Origin: Halichondria panicea
Lineage: Eukaryota; Porifera; Demospongiae; Suberitida; Halichondriidae
DNA length: 64,000 nt
Assembly (NCBI RefSeq): GCF_963675165.1
Contig: NC_087381.1
Coordinates: 6,511,378-6,575,377 of the forward strand
Direction: 5' to 3'
Of this stretch, positions 37,586 through 47,625 are shown piece by piece (position 1 is the stretch's first letter; every line of letters starts with the position of its first letter). The position numbers and the translations under genes were made by a program. The notes under the pieces were generated by a model. That model made no database searches. It saw only the letters and a program-made list of their open reading frames with translations, and was not told the origin of the DNA.

Positions 37586-37735
37586 TGTTTTGATATGTGC
37601 CTATGCACACCTAGGTGAGCTTAGAGCATTTGCCCCTCCTGGTGCTCCAATGTTGGCTGCAACGGCTACTGTGACAGACGTTATGAGGAATGTGATTGTG
37701 GAGGTTCTCGAAATGACTGGGTGTGCTGTTGGACG
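37586..37735 (+). pseudogene. RecQ-like helicase fragment
   Basis: About 50 codons: AYAHLGELRAFAPPGAPMLA followed by ATATVTDVMRNVIVEVLEM. This matches the region of RecQ helicases leading into motif III (TAT). Flanking helicase motifs are absent, and a transposon starts at 37742, so it is an isolated exon scrap. Confidence 0.6.
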
Positions 37736-37741
37736 CGAGCT

Positions 37742-38108
37742 CAGTGGCGAATCCAGGAAAAATGAAAGGGGGGTTCCAAACTAACCAGCTCGCAGCGCGA
37801 GAATTTTTTAGGGTTACGCCCACTTCCGGTCACACGTGACTAGGGAAAATCCCATACTCAGCCAGGGGAAGTCCCATAATAGACTTGCATAGAAGAGTTA
37901 GCTAGCTGCATGCCACGAACAGTCAACTAGCTAGCCTAGGCTAACCTGAACACTCCTTTGGCAGTTGATACATCAAAACAACAGGTACAATCATCGAATC
38001 AAATTAAAAAACTGATAAATAGCTAGCTGGTGTCATTAAGCCTTCTAAAGTTAACTTCAAAAGGGGGAGTCAAGGGACCCCATGGACCCTCCTCTGGATC
38101 CGCCACTG
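37742..38108. mobile_element. CAGTGGCGGATCC-family element, TSD GAGCT
   Basis: Starts CAGTGGCGAATCCAGG, ends TGGATCCGCCACTG, with 5-bp target duplication GAGCT at 37737-37741 and 38109-38113. Non-coding. A close relative of the body (AGGGAAAATCCC... with TAGCTAGCT) occurs inverted in 59599-59959. Confidence 0.85.
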
Positions 38109-38751
38109 GAGCTCACAGTGAAAGGAGATGCGTCGGAACCACTCGTGTCCTTAGTCCTTTTCTTAGGGGCTGATCTTACTGGACTACTAGGGAGCCGCTC
38201 TTTGGACACTTGTTTCTGGTAGCTACGTCTCGCCAGGAGCCTGAACACCTCTATGGACTCTATCTTCTTGATACAAGAAAGACAGACAATCTTTGACAGG
38301 CCATCTGAATCACTAACAGGCAGATCCAATGCAAGACTGAGCCTCCCTGGAATTAGACTCGCAAGCCGTCACTGTTGCAGGCGAACAGTAGACTGGTCAA
38401 ACTCCGTGTTGAGACTCGTGTTGCACAGTCAGCATATCAGAAAATATTTTAAGTGGCTGCGGTTTTCGTGACGTCAGTATACTGCACGTAGAGTTTTCTA
38501 GTGAAACGTCACTATCATTGATCTTGTGGTAACCGCATGCGGTTAGTTGCCACAAATATCGTGGCAAACGTTACACGAGTCTCAACACGGAGTTTGACCA
38601 GTCTACTGTTCGCCTGCAACAGTGACGGCTTGCGAGTCTACCCTGGAATATCTTCTTTGAGAGCCTTACTGCTGAACAAATGTTTATATCTTCTGTTTTG
38701 TATGGCATCAGTGCTGCAACATAACCTACAAAGAACAAACTTAGAAGCCAT
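38109..38751 (-). pseudogene. ZAD-like zinc-finger N-terminal exon split by a transposon
   Basis: ATG at 38751. The frame runs to 38641 (37 codons), is interrupted by the element at 38354-38640, and resumes in the same frame from 38344. Key residues: C8-x2-C11 and, about 46 residues later, C58-x2-C61 (VCLSC), then a helix and a Ser/Lys-rich stretch with KKRTKD. The spacing matches the ZAD (zf-AD) fold, a zinc-binding N-terminal dimerisation module of transcription factors. A second transposon cuts the sequence at 38108, and no C2H2 fingers follow, so the gene is dead. Confidence 0.6.
38354..38640. mobile_element. Mutator-like MITE, perfect ~65-bp TIRs, 9-bp TSD
   Basis: 287 bp. TIRs start TAGACTCGCAAGCCGTCACT and end with its exact inverse. 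Target duplication CCCTGGAAT at 38345-38353 and 38641-38649. The perfect TIRs indicate a recent insertion. Confidence 0.9.
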
Positions 38752-38892
38752 TATTCAATTTTCATTTGACCACATGGACTTAATAATAATAACGAAGTCA
38801 CGCCCAGATACACGCCCAGATACAATCAATACGTGACCTAGCGTTCAATTAGAGACGGATCGGCCTGGGATCGAGGCTATCTAGATCTAGCT

Positions 38893-39492
38893 TAGCCTCG
38901 ATTCAAGGCCGATTAAAATACGGCCTGGTACCTATTGCAGGGGTGATAGTGCGCATGCGCTTCAAATTACCCAGAATATGGGTAATCGTACTACGAACGT
39001 AAAACCTTAGTAAATTACACAGGAAATTAGTCCGTTTACTAAAAATATGTTCCGTAATACTTTATCTCTATGACTGAGTTCTGTAAAGCTGTGGCTTATG
39101 CCGTCTATTGCGTTGGTCTAGAAGGCTTGAACACTAGTTTTAAGACAGAAGAGGCTCTCATCTACGTCTAGGATGGTCCTATAGCCGGGTTGTCTTCGCA
39201 AGTAGCAGTTTGAGGCACCATACACTTCCCATAGCCTGTACAGATCCAAGGTAAGACATCCTGACCATACAACCGTCATAGAGGTAGATGAGAGCCTCTT
39301 CTGGCTTTAGACTAGTGTGAAAGCCTTCTGGAACAACGCAATAGAGAGCTAAGCTGATGTACAAAGATAGAAAATAGATGAAAGAAAGAAAAAGGGGATT
39401 CCCCAGATTCTGGAGAATAAACTAACGCATGCGCACTATCACCCCTGCAGTAGGTACCAGGCCGTATTTTAATCGGCCTGGAATCGAGGCTA
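38893..39492. mobile_element. Mutator-like MITE, TAGCCTCGATT ends, TSD GATCTAGCT
   Basis: TIRs of about 65 bp (TAGCCTCGATTCAAGGCCG left; inverse at 39430-39492), flanked by 9-bp GATCTAGCT at 38884-38892 and 39493-39501. Inside, a second inverted repeat (AGGCTTGAACACTAGT / ACTAGTGTGAAAGCCT). 600 bp, non-coding. Confidence 0.9.
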
Positions 39493-39501
39493 GATCTAGC
39501 T

Positions 39502-40217
39502 CTGTATACTTTCAAACAGTGTAGTGATGTATAGACCCATACATGTCATAAAAATTCCTATATTAAGTATATATAATTATAATAAAGCTCATGGAAAAAC
39601 CAGTGACACCATGCACTCACATTTTTTTTGCAGCCTAGCTGAGCTACATCTACATCTAGTGATCTAGCTCATGATTGATCCATACTTTACTGACAATGCC
39701 AGCGAAAACTTTGGGCACTGGAAAGGATTAGCTACAATTTAACCGGCAGAACAGAGTAGCATCTGATTGTCTAGGATCTTCTTGAGACTGCATGCATGGC
39801 GTGCATGCATGTATATGTATGTAAGCTAGCCTGCCAGGTACCTAGTGAGACTAGAAGTGAAAGAAACTCCTTGAACAAAAGTCTAACCAGAATAAAACCA
39901 GTCACTGGCAGCATAGATAGCATATATGCTGGTACACTATAGTATACGCCAGCAAATTGGACCCCGCTAGACCACGCCCATTATTTAATTTCACTTCCGG
40001 TATTTCTCTTTTAGTGGCCTAACATGCGCAGAAAGCAAACAGCTAATAACACAGTGGCAAAGCTCCGCATAGCACCAAAGGAGGCTGGAACCACACATGA
40101 CCTTAGCCTGAAATTGCTGCATAGCGCGCAGCACGTGGCGCCACCTTCAGGGCCACCGCATCCTTTGATTGTTGCTGATCCTGCTTTACAACCAAACAGT
40201 AAAGAAAATAACACAGG
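39502..40217. other. Non-coding stretch
   Basis: No recognisable gene. An open frame starting at 40024 runs into the receptor relic at 40218 but its first part matches nothing I know. Confidence 0.4.
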
Positions 40218-40350
40218 ATGGGAGTTTCAAGTCCCACTTATACTGACATTGATTGTCTTACTCAATTCCACTGCTGGTAAGACACTGCTCTCTCCCTTTT
40301 TATGTTAAGGACTGTTGTGTAAATGTAGGGATGCATTTACCATCAATCAT
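40218..40350 (+). pseudogene. Relic of a third receptor paralogue (signal-peptide region)
   Basis: GGGAGTTTCAA...CTTATACTGACATTGAT...GCTGGTAAGAC closely matches the signal-peptide exon and donor at 9845-9910. About 40 bp later GGACTGTTGTGTAA matches the Cys-rich second exon (10054 on). The intron between them is almost deleted. Confidence 0.65.
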
Positions 40351-40383
40351 AGTAGGACATGCTATATGCTTACAGCATTATTA

Positions 40384-40683
40384 GACTCGCAATTAGCAGT
40401 TACTGTTGCACGGCGAGCAGTACTAGACTGGTCAAACTCCGTGTAGAGACTCGTGCAACGTTTGCCACAATATGTGTGGCAACTCAAGTGGCTAGACCGC
40501 ATGCAGTTACCACAAGATCATTGATAGTGACATACCACTCAACATGCAACGTGCAGTAGACTGACGTCACGAGAACCACAGCCACTATATATGCTGACTG
40601 TGCAACGCGAGTCTCTACATGCATATAGTGATTGACAAGCATGCAGTCTATGTTCGCCGTGCAACACTGACAGCTTGCGAGTG
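40384..40683. mobile_element. Second copy of the TAGACTCGCAA MITE family
   Basis: Ends TTAGACTCGCAATTAG and CAGCTTGCGAGTGTAA, sharing GACTGGTCAAACTCCGTGT with 38354-38640. TIRs are diverged, so it is an older insertion. No clear TSD. Confidence 0.75.
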
Positions 40684-41067
40684 TAAGTTATTCTTGCAAC
40701 TGATATCATAGAAGTATTTGACATTGGGTCAGGCCAAAAAGCAAGAATTCCGGGGGGTGGGTACGGGAGGGGGGTCCGCAGGAGGGTAAATTTTGGCTAC
40801 TGGAAAAGCTAATCAACTCTACTTAATTTCCTTCTACCGTTAATTATAGTTGTGTGGACTATATTGACGAGTGTGTGACATGTCAATGTTAATCTATCAG
40901 CATAAGGCATTTATACTTAGTTACACAGCCTTATATAGATATAAGATTATATAGGTACATGCATGTACTATAGGATCACAAGCATGAAAAGGCGCTCTGT
41001 GTACCTAAAATCTATAGCTATACTTCTGAGATTATATTTTCTTCATTTCCAAACGATATCTACCATA

Positions 41068-41111
41068 ATGGGGTTAGCTTTGAGATGTACATACATCTCA
41101 AACTAACCCCA
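41068..41111. repeat. Short perfect hairpin
   Basis: GGGGTTAG then CTTTGAGATGT pairs with ACATCTCAAA then CTAACCCC around an ACAT loop. Confidence 0.7.
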
Positions 41112-41177
41112 TGCATGGGACACAATAAGTTTCCTGGGCTTTCACGACAGTTGTGAAGAGATACAAGGAGCCTAATA

Positions 41178-41798
41178 ATTATATAAAAATTATACGTAGG
41201 AATCATTTTAAAACATCACCTGAATCACTTCTGTTTTTCTTCCTCCTATATCTACAAGACTACTATTGATGTACCGAGGCGTGAGCGGCCACGGGTATAT
41301 AGCACAGTGCATGCATCCAGTCTAGAGAACATTTTATGTAAAAATGGGGTGATCGTAAAAAAAAAAAAACGTAAATATCTCCGGAACTAATGGACATTTT
41401 TTCTTATCAAAAGTTAGACAATTTATTCAAGTTTTAATAATTATTATACTCTGTGTAATTTTTTGACCTTAGCCGTAAGATCTTCTTCAAATCTCTCCCT
41501 AACCGAAACGACACTAAAAACTAGCTATTTTGAGCATTGCGGAGGATGTGTAGATATTTGCGACATTGAACTTTCATAAGATAGCCAAACTATCTATAGA
41601 TGTTGTGACAAAGTTCCACACCTTATCCGGAAACCGTTGGCTTTTTCTCTCCCTAACCGATTTGCCCACTATAACAATAAAATATTGTATAATAATTATA
41701 TATAATTATACATAGGAATCATTTTAAAACATCACCTGAATCACTTCTGTCTACAAGACTACTATTGATGTACCGAGGCGTGAGCGGCCACGGGTATC
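41178..41798. repeat. Two direct copies of a ~110-bp segment
   Basis: Segment beginning GGAATCATTTTAAAACATCA and ending GTGAGCGGCCACGGGTAT occurs at about 41195-41300 and about 41708-41795. A 20-bp piece is missing from the second copy. Confidence 0.75.
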
Positions 41799-43527
41799 TT
41801 AATTTTTTTTTTACTCAATCGGGAGGGAGCTGTTCGTTCAGCCAAAGGTGAGATTTTGCAAAAAACCTAGCCTCGAGACCAGGCCGATTAAAATACAGCC
41901 TGGTCTCTATTGCATGGGTGATAGTGCACATGCGCGAACTGAGTCACCCAGAATCTGGGTGACTCGTTATACTTTAGTAAACCTTTGTAAAATTATACCG
42001 TAAGGCCACTGTTAGTTGCATACTTGTTTCAGATGAGAATCTAGCTCAACCCTGATGAGGGAGAGAGGTCTTCATTACTCATTATCCCATTATTTGATGA
42101 CGTCATATCCTGTTTTTTTAACTGACGAAAATTCACAAAAGGAAATAAAAAATTTTTTTACGCAATGGCTTTTTGGTGCACTATGCAACTTGCACATGGC
42201 ACATGGTAAAATAATGCAATGTCAGCAAAAAAAAGGACTTTGACCTCAAATAATGGCTGACATCAGCAATAATGACTTAATTGAGGAGGTGAGCAAAACG
42301 GAGGAAGGAGGTTGATCTGAAACAAGTATGTAACTAACAGTGGCCTAAACTAGTTTGTTTACTAGTTTCTTTCCGTACAAATACTTGTCTCCTGTGAAGC
42401 TGTGGCTTATACTCTCTATTGCATTGTCAAGAAGACTTGCTGGCTAGCTGTGGCCCTCTAAGTGTTGTCGAGAAGGCTTGCACACTAGTCTGAAGCCAGA
42501 AGAAGGCGCGCTCTCATTTGTACAGAAACCAAGTTCAAAACATTACGACCATCCAACCATCATAGAGGTAGATGAGCAGGGGCGGATCCAGGAAAAATGA
42601 AAGGGGGGGGCTAGTAGAGAGGGGCGAAGCCCCGTACGAGGGTGGCGGAGCCACCCAGGGGATGGGTGTGGGAGGGGGAGCATCCCCCTCCCGCCTCGCC
42701 GGAGGCGAAATTTTTTGCTTTTTTACAATTTGCTCACACTTTTACCTTTGAACTGTCATATTAATAAGTGAATACTGAATATGAAAAAGTTAATCAAAAA
42801 ACTCGTTCTAATCAACAAAAGGATGTATACTGTAGATGTTACATCTACATTCATGCACTCTTGGTACTACATGAAAGAATCACAATGCCTACCCAGACTG
42901 CACTGAGAGTGAGAGGAGGTAAGGCTGGTTCCTTGCAACTAGCTGAAAAAGTCTGAGATCTGCTCCATGTTGCAGCTCAACAGCTAGTCGGGCGCCGCCG
43001 CCCTCTACCGTTGCCCCGAAGGAGGTCGGGAATCAAGCCTATCCACAGTTTTGTTCTGTTGTTGGAAATCCAACAATTTCACATAGAATAAACTAGAGCA
43101 CTAAAGTGCAAACCCTCGGCTGGTGACATGATTATAAAGAAACCAGAAGACTGATATAATGCAGTGCATATAGTGATGTTGTTATCATCATCATGCATGA
43201 CTTGCACAGCAACTCAGGAGCAATAAAACTAAACCAGACTGGAGGCATGCTGAAACATTTGAGAACAGGTAGTAGTACTATAAATATATGCACTGTGGAT
43301 TAGGATCACAGCAAAGAAGCATGGAGTCTCAGAGAAGTATGGCTCCAGGTCCTGCATGGATCCCAGTCAGCTAAAGCAAGCTTTCTGCTTTAGTGACCCT
43401 GTTCCAATATTGTTCCTGGTATATACAGCTTTCTACTTTAGTGACCCTGTTCCATTGTTTCTGGACCTGGTACAGGATCACTTCAGTTATAAGTAACACA
43501 TGTGCAAGTTCTGTTCAAGCTACATTT

Positions 43528-43787
43528 TGCTCGCTTTTATTAGACAACGAAGCTTTAACACCGAAAGCTGCCACTATTAGAAGTACTGACTTGTTGTGTG
43601 GAGGCTACCCATGCTGTAAACGCAGTGCTAGAGCATCCAGGTAAGCAGACCCAGTCACAAGCTTCTTAGCTTTTGCTCGTTTTTATTTGACAACGAAGGT
43701 TTAACATGAAATTCTGCCACTATTAAAATTAATAACTTGTTGTATGAAGGCTATCCATGCTGTAAACGCAGTGCTGTGGCATCCAGG
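43528..43787 (+). repeat. Two exon-like ~115-bp copies
   Basis: 43528-43641 and 43672-43787 share GACAACGAAG...GCCACTATTA...CATGCTGTAAACGCAGTGCT and both end at CCAG followed by a consensus donor (GTAAGC, GTGAGT). The first is open (CGGYPCCKRSARASR). Protein not recognised. A ~50-bp direct repeat (CTTTAGTGACCCTGTTCC) lies just before at 43380-43460. Confidence 0.5.
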
Positions 43788-43806
43788 TGAGTAGATTCAC
43801 CTGTCA

Positions 43807-43845
43807 CAAACAAACAAACAAACAAACAAACAAACAAACCAAACG
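43807..43845. repeat. (AAAC)n microsatellite
   Basis: About nine CAAA units in a row. Confidence 0.85.
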
Positions 43846-44668
43846 ACTACTATAACCCGTGGCCGCCCACGCGCCTCGGGTTAATGATATTCATGATACT
43901 ATTGCGCAACAGGCCAGAATAAAACTGTGGATAGGCTTGATTCCAGACCTCCTTCAAGGAGGGCGGCGGCGCTCGACTACTCAACAGCATGCACAATAGC
44001 CTCCTTCACAAGGCCTAGGAAGAGAGGCCTGGGATATGATCGAGGCTACAAACATTGCACAAGGAGCTGACTCAGCAACAGCAATAGTTGACCTATGCAC
44101 TTTTATATTAGTTCCAGCTAGCTAGCACTAGCCTATATCCTTTATACTCTTAGTAGCTAGACTTGGCTGTTGTCTAGCATCTCTTAAATCAGTGAGTCTA
44201 CATGCAGATGCATAAGTAACAAGGTTGGTGGCAAAATTGATGTAACCTCAGACTAGCAATACATAGGTAGTTTTTTCAAAAGGGGGGGGCTTCAGCCCCT
44301 CAAAATCACCCCTGGATCCGCCCCTGATGAGAGCTTCTTCTGGTTTCAGACTAGTGTGCAAGCCTTCTCGACAACACCATAGAGGGCCACAGCTAGTCTG
44401 GGGGCCAGACCTAATAGCTCGGGGGCAAAATTAAGAGAGCTAGGATTAGGTCTGGAGACTCTTGCAGCATTTCCGTGTGCTCTAGCGGAATGTGGCCAGA
44501 GCCAATGAAATGCATATCCTACGTCATGTGATTTTTAACCCAATGAAATGCGAAAATTGCCTCTGTGGAATTTGGATTACAGCCAATGAAATTTAGATAC
44601 AGCCAATGAAATGAGAGTATTGCTACATCTACTCCTTCTTTATAACCTCCAATATCACAGTCTCCTCC

Positions 44669-45890
44669 TAGCCTCGATCCCAGGCCGAGTTTTCGCTTTT
44701 ATAACGGTTAGGCGAACAACTGGGCCTGGTACTAGTTGTCTGCGCATGCGTCAGTCGTTCGTCAGATTCTGACGAATGGATATTCTCGTTCACTTTCGTG
44801 ACATTTATATTCGTGTACTATCGTGTACTAGAAGTCAGTTCCCGTTTTATCATTATTGGAATCGATTGGAATGGCTCTTAGCTGAAGCTTCTCTCTTCTC
44901 TGAAGCTTATTCTGAAGACTAAACAACAAGGGAAGAGGTATAAAGCTTTGTCAAGCTTGTTAAGGTCAGATATTTTTGTGTGGGCCCTATGGCTATGCTA
45001 TCAAGTTTTGTTCATGTTTGGCAAGATCTACCGGTATGTAGGTAGAGTATAGTTTCATCATTGATATGGTGGATCAAGTGAAGAGTGTGAGCTAGAGAAC
45101 TTGGTGCTGCCATCATCAGCTCGTCGACAATGACACTAACCTGTTTAATACGAGAAATTTAATATGTATAGATCTACACGTATTTAAAATGTCTACTTCT
45201 CTGTACAGGAGCAATGGCTAATATCCAGCTATCCCAACAGTGCTCCTCTTGGCTATACTAACGGACGAGACTGGACAGTTTGAGGTAAGGGTTTAACCGT
45301 CTTTGGTTTCTTTTAATATTGTCCTATACTCACAGGACTGGAGTATGACCTGCTCATTCGAGTGTTGCTGGGTAGCTCAGAGACATCAAGAGAATCTACG
45401 TTTTCTCAAGTAAAATTTAACTGAGTTATGAGTTGGGGCCTAGAATCAGAGAAGTCCAGCAGCCTGCTAAATCTTTTTGAAACGTAATTTGAAGGCATTC
45501 AATCATCCCGAGTTGCCCTGGGTCACTGTAATTGTGCTGCAGCACAACTGGCAACTCCCCAGGCCTTTGTGAAGCAGCTCTCTATGTGCATCTTTTGTGT
45601 ACTCACTCTGTGCATTTTCTGTGTACAAATTTCTATTATTGATTTATTAAATATTTTTGCCGACCACAAATATACAATGAAAATTTGACGCATGCGCAGA
45701 CAACTAGTACCAGGCCTAGCCTCGATCCCAGGCCGAGTTTTCGCTTTTATAACGGCTAGGCGAACAACTGGCCAGTTGTTCGCCTAACCGTTATAAAAGC
45801 GAAAACTCGGCCTGGGATCGAGGCTAGTACCAGGCCCAGTTGTTCGCCTAACCGTTATAAAAGCGAAAACTCGGCCTGGGATCGAGGCTA
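44669..45890. mobile_element. Mutator-like element nested one level deeper, TSD AGTCTCCTCC
   Basis: TIRs start TAGCCTCGATCCCAGGCCG; 10-bp direct repeat AGTCTCCTCC at 44659-44668 and 45891-45900. About 900 bp of non-coding body with a candidate donor near 45285. The right TIR is split by a 110-bp insertion. Confidence 0.85.
45717..45826. mobile_element. Minimal 110-bp palindromic element (two TIRs, no body)
   Basis: Two 55-bp TIRs of the surrounding family joined head to head, one mismatch, no spacer. It has its own 10-bp target duplication GTACCAGGCC at 45707-45716 and 45827-45836. Confidence 0.85.
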
Positions 45891-46178
45891 AGTCTCCTCC
45901 CTATTGAAATTCCAAGAGCACACGGAAGTGCTGCAAGAGTCTCCAGACCTTCCTTTCCTCTTCCCCCTCGCCCCTCTGAGAAAAAGGTCTGGCCCCCAGA
46001 CCACTAGGCCACAGCTAGCTATATATAGCTAGGCTATAAAGCTTCATATACATACATAGTAGATAGTACGTGGGCGTGTATGGACCACGCCTATGATTAA
46101 TTACACATGCAATAGAGACCAGGCCGTATTTTAATCGGCCTGGATTCGAGGCTACAAAAAACCTAGTTGTTAATTTTA

Positions 46179-46305
46179 CAGTGGCGGATCCAGAGGAGGG
46201 TCCATGGGGTCCCTTGACTTACTTTATTGCTGCATCCCACGTGAATACGGTGATGTTTTCAGCGGTTAATCCCAGCCCCGTTATCCCCCTCTGCCTACGC
46301 CACTG
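46179..46305. mobile_element. Short CAGTGGCGGATCC-ended repeat
   Basis: Starts CAGTGGCGGATCCAGAGG but ends TGCCTACGCCACTG, so the two ends are not the usual pair. No TSD. Probably a chimera or an internally rearranged copy. Confidence 0.5.
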
Positions 46306-46339
46306 AAATTGTATGTGCAATTTACTAATACTGTCTTGT

Positions 46340-47083
46340 CAGGGGCGGATCCAGGAAAAATGAAAGGGGGGGCTAGTAGAAAGGGGCGAAGCCACCCAGG
46401 GGGTGGGTATGGGAGGGGGAGCATCCCCCTCCCGCCTCGCCGGAGACGAAATTTTTTGCTTTTTACAATTTGCTCACACTTTTACCTTTGAACTGTCATA
46501 TTAATAAGTGAATACTGAATATGAAAAAGTTAATGCAAAAAACTCGTTCTAATCAACAAAAGGATGTATAATACTGTAGATGTTACATCTACATTCATGC
46601 ACTCTTGGTACATGAAAGAATCACAATGCCTACCCAGACTGCACTGAGAGTGAGAGGAGATAAGGCTGCTTCCTTGCAACTAGCTGAAAAAGTCTGAGAT
46701 CTGCTCCATGTTGCAGCTCAACAGCATGCACAAGCCTCCTTCACAAGGCCTAAGAAAAGAGGCCTGGGATATGATCGAGGCTACAAAACATTGCACAAGG
46801 AGCTGACTCAGCAACAGCAATAGTTTAGTTCTAGCTAGCTATGCGCTAGCTAGTATAGTACAGTATGCATGTCCAGCTAGCTAGCCTACATCCTTTATAC
46901 TCTTAGTAGCTAGACTTGGCTATTGTCTAGCATCTCTTAAGTCAGTGAGTCTACATGCAGATGCATAAGTAACAAGGTTGGTGGCAAAATTGTTGTAACC
47001 TCAGACTAGCAATACGTACATAGGTAGTTTTTTTCAAAAGGGGGGGCTTCAGCCCCTCAAAATCACCCCTGGATCCGCCCCTG
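46340..47083. mobile_element. CAGGGGCGGATCC-family element, TSD CTTGT
   Basis: Same subfamily as 42577-44326, without inner insertion. CTTGT at 46335-46339 and 47084-47088. Non-coding, 744 bp. Confidence 0.9.
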
Positions 47084-47329
47084 CTTGTGTTGGATGGCAT
47101 CCAATTAACTGTAGCAGTTGTAGTGTAAACCATGTTACGGTACAAGTATGTCATACCACGTCACTATCTGGGTGCGTAGGTATAGTGGTTAATTATGATA
47201 TCAGCATACACGCATGTAGTTTGTACCTCCAGCCTAGACTGGCGGCAACAGCCCCTCGCGTGCGTAGCGCGAGGGACTATGGTGAGCCTTTTGTTTCAAA
47301 ATGGCGATACAAAATACCATGTGTTGGTG

Positions 47330-47625
47330 TCCCAAAAATCAACTCGATTTGTTTTATCAACTTGATTTTATCGACTTTATCTGGTAGGGATTGACTCGAT
47401 GTGTTTTATCAACTCGATTTTATCGACTTTATCTGGTAGGGATCGACTCGATGTGTTTTATCAACTCGATTTTATCCAGGTAAGGATCGACTCGATGTGT
47501 TTTTATCAACTCGATTTTATCCAGGTAAGGATCGACTCGATGTGTTTTTATCAACTCGATTTTATCCAGGTAAGGATCGACTCGATGTGTTTTATCAACT
47601 CGATTTTTGAGAGGATCGACTCGAT
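47330..47625 (+). repeat. Tandem ~55-bp units in the left arm
   Basis: Five or so units of GATCGACTCGATGTGTTTTA followed by TCAACTCGATTTTATC. A similar array in opposite orientation is at 48525-48690. Confidence 0.85.

Larger units (their letters stand above)
42984..43979. mobile_element. Element nested in the previous one, 8-bp TSD CTCAACAG
   Basis: Ends CTAGTCGGGCGCCGCC and GGCGGCGCTCGACTA, with longer inverted pairing through TAGGCTTGATTCC. CTCAACAG at 42976-42983 and 43980-43987. The sister copy at 46340-47083 has the empty site (GCTCAACAGCATGCAC). Contains the exon-like duplication below; no transposase. Confidence 0.8.
42577..44326. mobile_element. CAGGGGCGGATCC-family element, TSD ATGAG, itself interrupted
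   Basis: Ends CAGGGGCGGATCCAGG and CCTGGATCCGCCCCTG; 5-bp duplication ATGAG at 42572-42576 and 44327-44331. The uninterrupted relative 38893-39492 shows the empty site (GATGAGAGCC). Without the inner element at 42984-43979 its body matches 46340-47083. Confidence 0.85.
44394..46006. mobile_element. Mutator-like element TAGTCTGGGGGCCAGACC, TSD GGCCACAGC
   Basis: TIRs TAGTCTGGGGGCCAGACC and GGTCTGGCCCCCAGACCACTA; 9-bp duplication GGCCACAGC at 44385-44393 and 46007-46015. An internally deleted relative lies at about 51150-51247. Interrupted by 44669-45890. Confidence 0.8.
41868..46154. mobile_element. Composite Mutator-like element, TSD CAAAAAACC
   Basis: Left end TAGCCTCGAGACCAGGCCG, right end CGGCCTGGATTCGAGGCTA, flanked by CAAAAAACC at 41859-41867 and 46155-46163. 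Its own body resembles 38893-39492 (same internal inverted repeat). The 4.29-kb length comes from later insertions into it: 42577-44326 and 44394-46006, each with further insertions. Confidence 0.85.

Noticed and set aside
40024-40308. Plus-strand frame of 94 codons with a hydrophobic end
   Set aside because: Only the last part (from 40218) is meaningful, as a relic of the receptor signal exon; the start matches nothing.
43807-43845. CAAA run considered as a CRISPR-like or regulatory array
   Set aside because: Plain microsatellite; no spacers, and CRISPR is not expected in animal DNA.
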